Below are positions 60,406-64,000 of a stretch of DNA of 64,000 bases, piece after piece (the first letter of the stretch is position 1; every line of letters starts with the position of its first letter). Position numbers and translations under genes: made by a program. The DNA lies in the NCBI GenBank assembly GCA_037893245.1, contig JBAIAA010000117.1, forward strand, positions 1,736,001 through 1,800,000. Reading direction: 5' to 3'. The notes beneath the pieces are model-generated. The model had not been told where the DNA came from. It saw only the letters and a list, made by a program, of their open reading frames with translations, and made no database searches. The stretch is from Crossaster papposus (Eukaryota > Echinodermata > Asteroidea > Velatida > Solasteridae).

Positions 60406-62742
60406 TATATATCTGTTAATTAACGGTACATTCTATTGTCAATTGGCATTACAGAAGTTACTGTTTTTTAACAGTACATTCTACTGTTGTTTTTATCTCT
60501 GTTTATTAACAGAGATTCTACTGTATTGGGTACTGTACACCTACAGTGATTCCCCTGTTTTGCAACAGTGATTAACCCGTTGTTGTTTTGTTAATATAAC
60601 AGCAAGTTTTATCCAAAAACAAACGCTCCTGTTGAAGTACAGTTTTCTGTTACGCGTATTGCGGCAATTTACATCGATGAATGAAGTGGGAATGGGAACC
60701 ACACCTATTATAAGTAACTAGTTATTACACATTACACAATACTACATGTATTACGTATACAGATATATAGTACAAATGCTACGATAACCTACTAAACACT
60801 TTAACCACGGTCGTGAGTTACTTTTATATTCAGCTTTTCCCGCAATGATGAAGTCACGCTTTCAAATGAATAATTTTAATATTTCAATGCGGAAGGAGAT
60901 GGGATGCGATTCTTCAGCTTTGTTTGCTAAAAATCAAAGTTGTATCGGTGAATTGCTTTAATGGTTGCACAAAGTGGTCAAAGAGGTGTGTTTTGTGGTA
61001 TAACAACACGGTTTAGCATGACTTTTGTGAACACTAGTTTCCTCACTTCTGGTTGGTCAGTTCCTGCGTGGTGAGATTCGTGCAGGAGAACAGTAGATTC
61101 TCTGTAAATAAATACTTCGTTGTCGTTGCTGTATATTTACAGCAAATTGTGTTGTTATAACACAGTAATGTTGATGTGTCTTAACATAACGGAAGAAAAT
61201 GCTTGTTCAAAAGATGATGTTTCTTGTTCCAGTACAAAACTTTAATTTAACAGCGAACATTCTGTAACCAAACAGAGAAATTCAGTAAAATGTGCATAGA
61301 CAGTACTAGTTTTGTTTATACGCATAGAATTCCCAACAGTAATATCTACTGTTATATATTGACATTTTCAACAGAAAAACAACTGTGAAGTTATACAATT
61401 GTTTTTACTGTGTACCGCCTTGCCTCCCCACGTTGGTTTGTTCGGGCTCCGGTTTCTTCTCTTGAATCTCCCCATATCTAAAACTCAAGTATAGATTCTG
61501 GGGCCCGAACAAAGCAGCAGTGCAAATATAGTACAATTTGGTCAAGGATTTAGAAAATATGTTTTGTGTAGTGACCATATATTAATACAATGCATGGCCA
61601 TTGAAAGCTTCTTTGATATTTTTTTTTATTTTTTTTTATATTTATTTATTTATTGTTAATTTTTTTTTACATTGCCCTCACCCAAAAACTCTGATTGGGA
61701 ATGTACTCTTCCTGCCATTTTCTCACAGTTGTTGATTGATGTGGGTCTCACTGTGATGTGGTCCACGACTCCACGTCCAGTGTTATTCATTTATGCTATG
61801 TATGCAAGCAACTTATTAAAATTAAAGGATCATCAAGGTTTAACTTTAATTAATAAAGTTTAACTGTAATAATTAGCTCTTGGGTGTATCAGCTGTATGC
61901 ATTAATTAAACTATATAAGACTACTCCCATTTCCATTTACAAACCCTTTCCTTTTTACCTCAGCGTAATTGAAGCTTTTCCATACTTAAAGGACTCAGAA
62001 GGCAACGGTTATGTAAGTTAACTTTAACACTTAGAGGCGGATCCAGGACCGTAAAGAGGGGGGGGGGGTGTCAGAGGTACTTCCCCATCCCCAACCCCCT
62101 TTTTCTGGAATTTTTACAATGGCTGCCGCCAATTTTATTTTTGTTTCTATTTTATTTTTTGAAAAACAAAAATTAAAATTGGCATGTCCGGACCCCCTTG
62201 ACCTCCCTCCCCTTCTCCCCCGCCCTCCCGGATCCGCCTCTGAAACTATACATATTTGTCACCTAAATTTGTTAATTATAGCACTGAAATGTCTCAATGT
62301 GCAGATGTTTTTAGTCTACAACTTTATCAACCGAACACTAACAATTTAGTGGTTTAAGCAGGGCTATGAAATATATGGATTTTCCAGCTGAGTACAAGAT
62401 GAACATGATTTGATCAATGTGAACTGTAAAGGTGCCAGTCAAAGGTGAAGACTGGTGGAGACCCACATAATGTTGAAACAATAAAAAATGATAAGCACAA
62501 TATTCGGTGGGGTTCCACTTGCCACTGTGCGTGAGTTAGACAACATGTGACATACGGACCCTGATGCTGTACATGTCGTGATTATATTTTGTAATTATTT
62601 ATTTTGTTGTAGGAAGCGTGGTATACACATGGTGCTAAGAAGCGTCCTGCAACAGGATACCTTGAGGAGAGATTAAGATATGTCAGAAAAACACTGTTGA
62701 AGCACCAGAAGGCTGATGACTCTCCGACAGCATCCAACAAAG
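45784..62742 (+). CDS. SAM-domain, SAMD3-like gene (six exons, 3' part outside the window or lost)
   Basis: Exons 45784-45862, 48054-48163, 50239-50424, 50975-51117, 61964-62012 and 62613-62742 join with phases 1,0,0,2,0 and no stop. Exons 1-2 encode a sterile alpha motif: DVNDLLDSWGLSELAGVFEE then LDEKTIEELIPKIGLRLKFL, residues about 8-62. Exon 3 is Ser/Thr-rich with a KRRR nuclear-localisation-like end. Exon 4 is a helical block (EGSTEGKAIIGRLEKHQALN) homologous to 34,181. Exons 5-6 (VIEAFPYLKDSEGNGY; EAWYTHGAKKRPATGYLEER) match the paralogue's exons 2-3, but exon 5 lacks the ~13 residues that begin the paralogue's exon. SAM domains mediate protein-protein binding; the rest is uncharacterised. 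Introns of 2-11 kb are filled with transposons, yet the frame is intact. The C-terminal exons are not seen before the window ends. Confidence 0.65.
46578..46806 (+). repeat. Tandem duplication, period ~137 bp
   Basis: AAGCAGTTGTA(ATA)GTACCCTGAT to CCGTATGTGCCAACGGTGGA to AACTTTGCTTGATT occurs at 46,580 and again at 46,717. In SAM-gene intron 1. Confidence 0.65.
48207..49947 (+). pseudogene. Broken copy of a repetitive zinc-finger 'HDFLEG' transposon-like protein
   Basis: Three reading-frame blocks (48207-48914, 48954-49358, 49471-49944) carry, in order: two N-terminal C2H2-type fingers (CFRCLRNIEGDVGHFFNHLK; CMQDECREVFWYCSSFKRHL), an acidic helical middle, YSDSFETANPLGSRKGVHKL, a CRFCKAPKEI zinc motif, APDIMHDFLEGNLPLEIKL and MMCLAKYLPIIIGDQ. 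This order is typical of a high-copy uncharacterised protein family in fish and invertebrate genomes that behaves like a DNA-transposon protein; its exact class I cannot name. The blocks are not in one frame and the C-terminal third is missing. It sits in the intron right behind SAM exon 2 (43 bp after the donor), same strand. Confidence 0.6.
51118..55380. other. Intron sequence without supportable genes
   Basis: Part of the 10.8 kb intron 4 of the SAM gene. Contains a ~66-bp block at 51,445-51,510 that recurs at 60,152-60,217, a two-copy ~87-bp tandem at 53,774-53,952, and a 20-bp tandem CTTTTATATATAATACAACC at 54,322-54,362. Confidence 0.45.
53774..53952 (+). repeat. Two-copy ~87-bp tandem repeat
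   Basis: ATTATAAATGTAAAACTAAA to TTTTGGGAGAAAGCCAAT occurs twice in a row with about 10 per cent divergence. Confidence 0.7.
56438..56759 (+). mobile_element. TTAA-flanked MITE, copy 3, inside the satellite
   Basis: TTAAAGGTGGTATACACTA to GGTGTATCCTACATTTA. Same family as 16,596 and 28,498. The insertion splits a satellite monomer at its GTGTTAAATTT word; the right TTAA has become TTAC. Confidence 0.75.
57666..58136. mobile_element. piggyBac-like non-autonomous insertion in the satellite
   Basis: Starts TTAACCCTAACCCCCTA and ends TAGGTAGGGTTAGCGTTAA. Removing it and one TTAA restores the satellite word ACTGATTAAGATC, so the TTAA duplication is exact. Its - strand has a short Cys/His-rich frame (58058-57828: CVECSNLYSKDCHMGHGNGS) that could be a relic of a zinc-binding domain; no transposase core is present. 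Confidence 0.75.
58411..59800. other. Intron sequence, no supportable gene
   Basis: The 152-residue frame on the - strand at 58,703-59,161 has no recognisable domain and overlaps a + strand frame; I do not call it. Confidence 0.4.
59810..60030 (+). repeat. GC-rich tandem repeats of 15 and 10-11 bp
   Basis: GGCGTCGTGCGGGTG-type units (about five), then GCGACGCGGTACGGG-type units (about five), then GAGGTACGGGT units (about five), grading into each other. All three strands/frames are open through repetition only. Confidence 0.8.
60088..60160 (+). repeat. 72-bp direct repeat, first copy
   Basis: GAATCTCCCCATATCTAAAA through AGCAGTGCAAATATAGTAC is repeated exactly or nearly so at 61,465-61,534. 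The two flank about 1.3 kb that contains the TIR element at 60,358. Confidence 0.75.
60358..61420. mobile_element. TIR element rich in AACAGT/ACTGTT motifs
   Basis: Left end TACACTGTTAAAAAAA, right end TTGTTTTTACTGTGTA. Inside, TTAACAGTACATTCTACTGT-type words recur many times on both strands near the ends. No transposase. A 30-base A tract follows the left end. Confidence 0.5.
61465..61534 (+). repeat. 72-bp direct repeat, second copy
   Basis: See the copy at 60,088. Followed by unrelated sequence, whereas the first copy is followed by TATTTGCACTGCGGCGCG, a block that also occurs at 51,448. Confidence 0.75.
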
Positions 62743-63265
62743 GTATATACATACCGGTACACTGTCATACACTGTCGACGGCTATCAAAAAATATAAAGC
62801 CATTTGCTGCGTACCTTATGCATCTTTTCATTAACTTCATTAACTTACTCTAGTAGCTCATGGTGGTTGAGTATGCACTTTATTGTACAGACCTAAACTC
62901 TTCAGGAATCCACTAATTGAAGGTCCAGGAACAATATTTGGTTGGTAACACATTTGCCACTGACGGCGAAATAGCTGAAATGGCCACACCCCTTTTTGGG
63001 CCACGCCCCTTTTTTTGCTGTGACTGTATCTACAGAACCGTTGGACCTAGGAGGTTGCCCGACCACTCGAAATTTGCGCAATGGCCACATTATGGGGGGT
63101 CAGTAATACATTTTCATATCCAAAAGTCAATGGTTTTTAAGATAATTGCCAAAAACCGATTTCAACATGTTACGAACTACAATTGTATGATACCACCAAG
63201 GCCACAACATTATATGACACTTTATCATAACCTGTTATACCTTTTGCATCTTCCTATTTTAGAAT

Positions 63266-64000
63266 TTACTTATTTGGATTTCTACACTTTTCGCCTTTAC
63301 TACAGCCACAAAACGTGACACATTTAATGTTCCTGTCTCTGCAAGTGCATGTTTTGGTACTCATACATGCTCTTGGGCATTTGCATGGAGGAGGCAGGTC
63401 ATCGGGCCTGCACGATACTGGCAGTATCACTGGTGTTATGCCAACGTCCGTTGCTTCATACCCATACTGGAGTGGATCTGGTTTGGTGACGGCAGGAGTT
63501 GGGGCTTGCAACCACATCTTACACTGAAGAAATGCTCGCTTTATGTGTTCTCGTAGCGTTGATGAACAGCACACAAGCTGGTTGAAGTCCAGTTCTTTCT
63601 TGGAGTTGTGGTACTGCTCCCATCGATATTCATCGAAAGTGGAACAGTCGGTCTTCTTTAATCCAGACACAAGGAACTTTTCAGCATTGCTTGTTATCTG
63701 TGGTGACAGTTCTTCTACACCAAACCCTTCCAGTAGGGAGAGATCGATGGATGCTTTCAGGCCAGACAGCTTTGGACCCACCTTGCTGGTACTGTCGCAA
63801 CCGCTGAGAGCATGAATGGCTGGGAGACACGACACCAAACCGTTGTCCAGTTGATCAACCAACATGTGGACTGGTACAGTTTTCTTTGTTTTCCGGTTAC
63901 CGAGCTTCACGTACAGCTTTTGTAGTTGCCAGGTTGTGTTGAAGTGGAAGATGAGGTTGACAAAGACATCTGTGTCAGGCGAGTCGACCAAGACTGATTG
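63266..64000 (-). CDS. Partial CXC-motif protein with a DTD (PIN/XPG-like) core
   Basis: The frame is open to the window edge; the displayed start at 63991 is TTG, so the protein continues beyond the window. It reads SVLVDSPDTDVFVNLIFHF, then LPAIHALSGCDSTSKVG, an LREHIKRAFLQCKMWLQ helix, and ends with a cysteine cluster CKCPRACMSTKTCTC...CVTFCGCSKGEKC like tesmin/TSO1 CXC repeats. These motifs mark a high-copy uncharacterised family in invertebrate genomes; the DSPDTDVF motif recalls PIN/XPG nuclease folds by inference. It may be a transposon-associated or host gene. It lies opposite the expected downstream exons of the SAM gene. Nothing in the visible part is broken. Confidence 0.55.
   Translation of the reverse strand, partial: QSVLVDSPDTDVFVNLIFHFNTTWQLQKLYVKLGNRKTKKTVPVHMLVDQLDNGLVSCLPAIHALSGCDSTSKVGPKLSGLKASIDLSLLEGFGVEELSPQITSNAEKFLVSGLKKTDCSTFDEYRWEQYHNSKKELDFNQLVCCSSTLREHIKRAFLQCKMWLQAPTPAVTKPDPLQYGYEATDVGITPVILPVSCRPDDLPPPCKCPRACMSTKTCTCRDRNIKCVTFCGCSKGEKCRNPNK

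Overview
The window looks like repeat-rich, intron-rich nuclear DNA from a marine deuterostome invertebrate, most likely an echinoderm. The reasons are: split genes with GT-AG introns and matching phases; frequent AGGCCTA and TACATGTA low-complexity words; metazoan gene families (BEN domain, SAM domain, Myb/SANT-like, PIF/Harbinger, Tc1); and a histone-type 3' stem-loop close to the sea-urchin form. The species assignment is inference.

Layout. 1-3.99 kb: mostly noncoding, with a possible last exon near 365 and a foldback repeat. 3.99-10.42 kb: a complete-looking 6.4 kb PIF/Harbinger transposon with terminal inverted repeats, a 3-bp AGT target duplication, a six-exon Myb/SANT-like gene (+) and a spliced DDE transposase gene (-). 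10.5-14 kb: arrays of short repeats, a small TIR element and a possible retroelement remnant. 14.2-19.9 kb: a four-exon BEN-domain gene with a one-base G-run shift in exon 2 and a G/A-rich coding minisatellite in exon 4. 15.9-25 kb: foldback and MITE elements; one foldback holds a second copy of the 3' end of the BEN gene.

25.6-26.8 kb: an uninterrupted Tc1-type transposase reading frame inside what looks like a histone-style transcription unit (TATA box, short leader, GGCTCTTTTCAGAGCC stem-loop 18 nt after the stop, and an HDE-like purine element). 26.8-34 kb: mainly noncoding repeats. 34.2-39 kb: a SAMD3-like gene copy with two premature stops. 39.3-45 kb: MITE, LINE fragment, ~240-bp tandem repeats and a young non-autonomous LTR element carrying about 38 copies of a 17-bp GC-rich repeat.

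45.8-62.7 kb: a SAM-domain gene whose six visible exons keep phase across about 17 kb although its introns contain a broken transposon-like gene, a 3 kb satellite with two TTAA-type insertions, and other repeats. 63.3-64 kb: a partial antisense gene with a DTD motif and a CXC-type cysteine cluster, cut by the window edge.

The genes do not form one pathway. The unifying theme is mobile DNA: two transposons with apparently intact transposases, chromatin-type (BEN, SAM) genes riddled with insertions, and one case of host exon sequence caught in a foldback repeat. The strongest candidate for something new is the Tc1 transposase with a histone-like mRNA 3' end.
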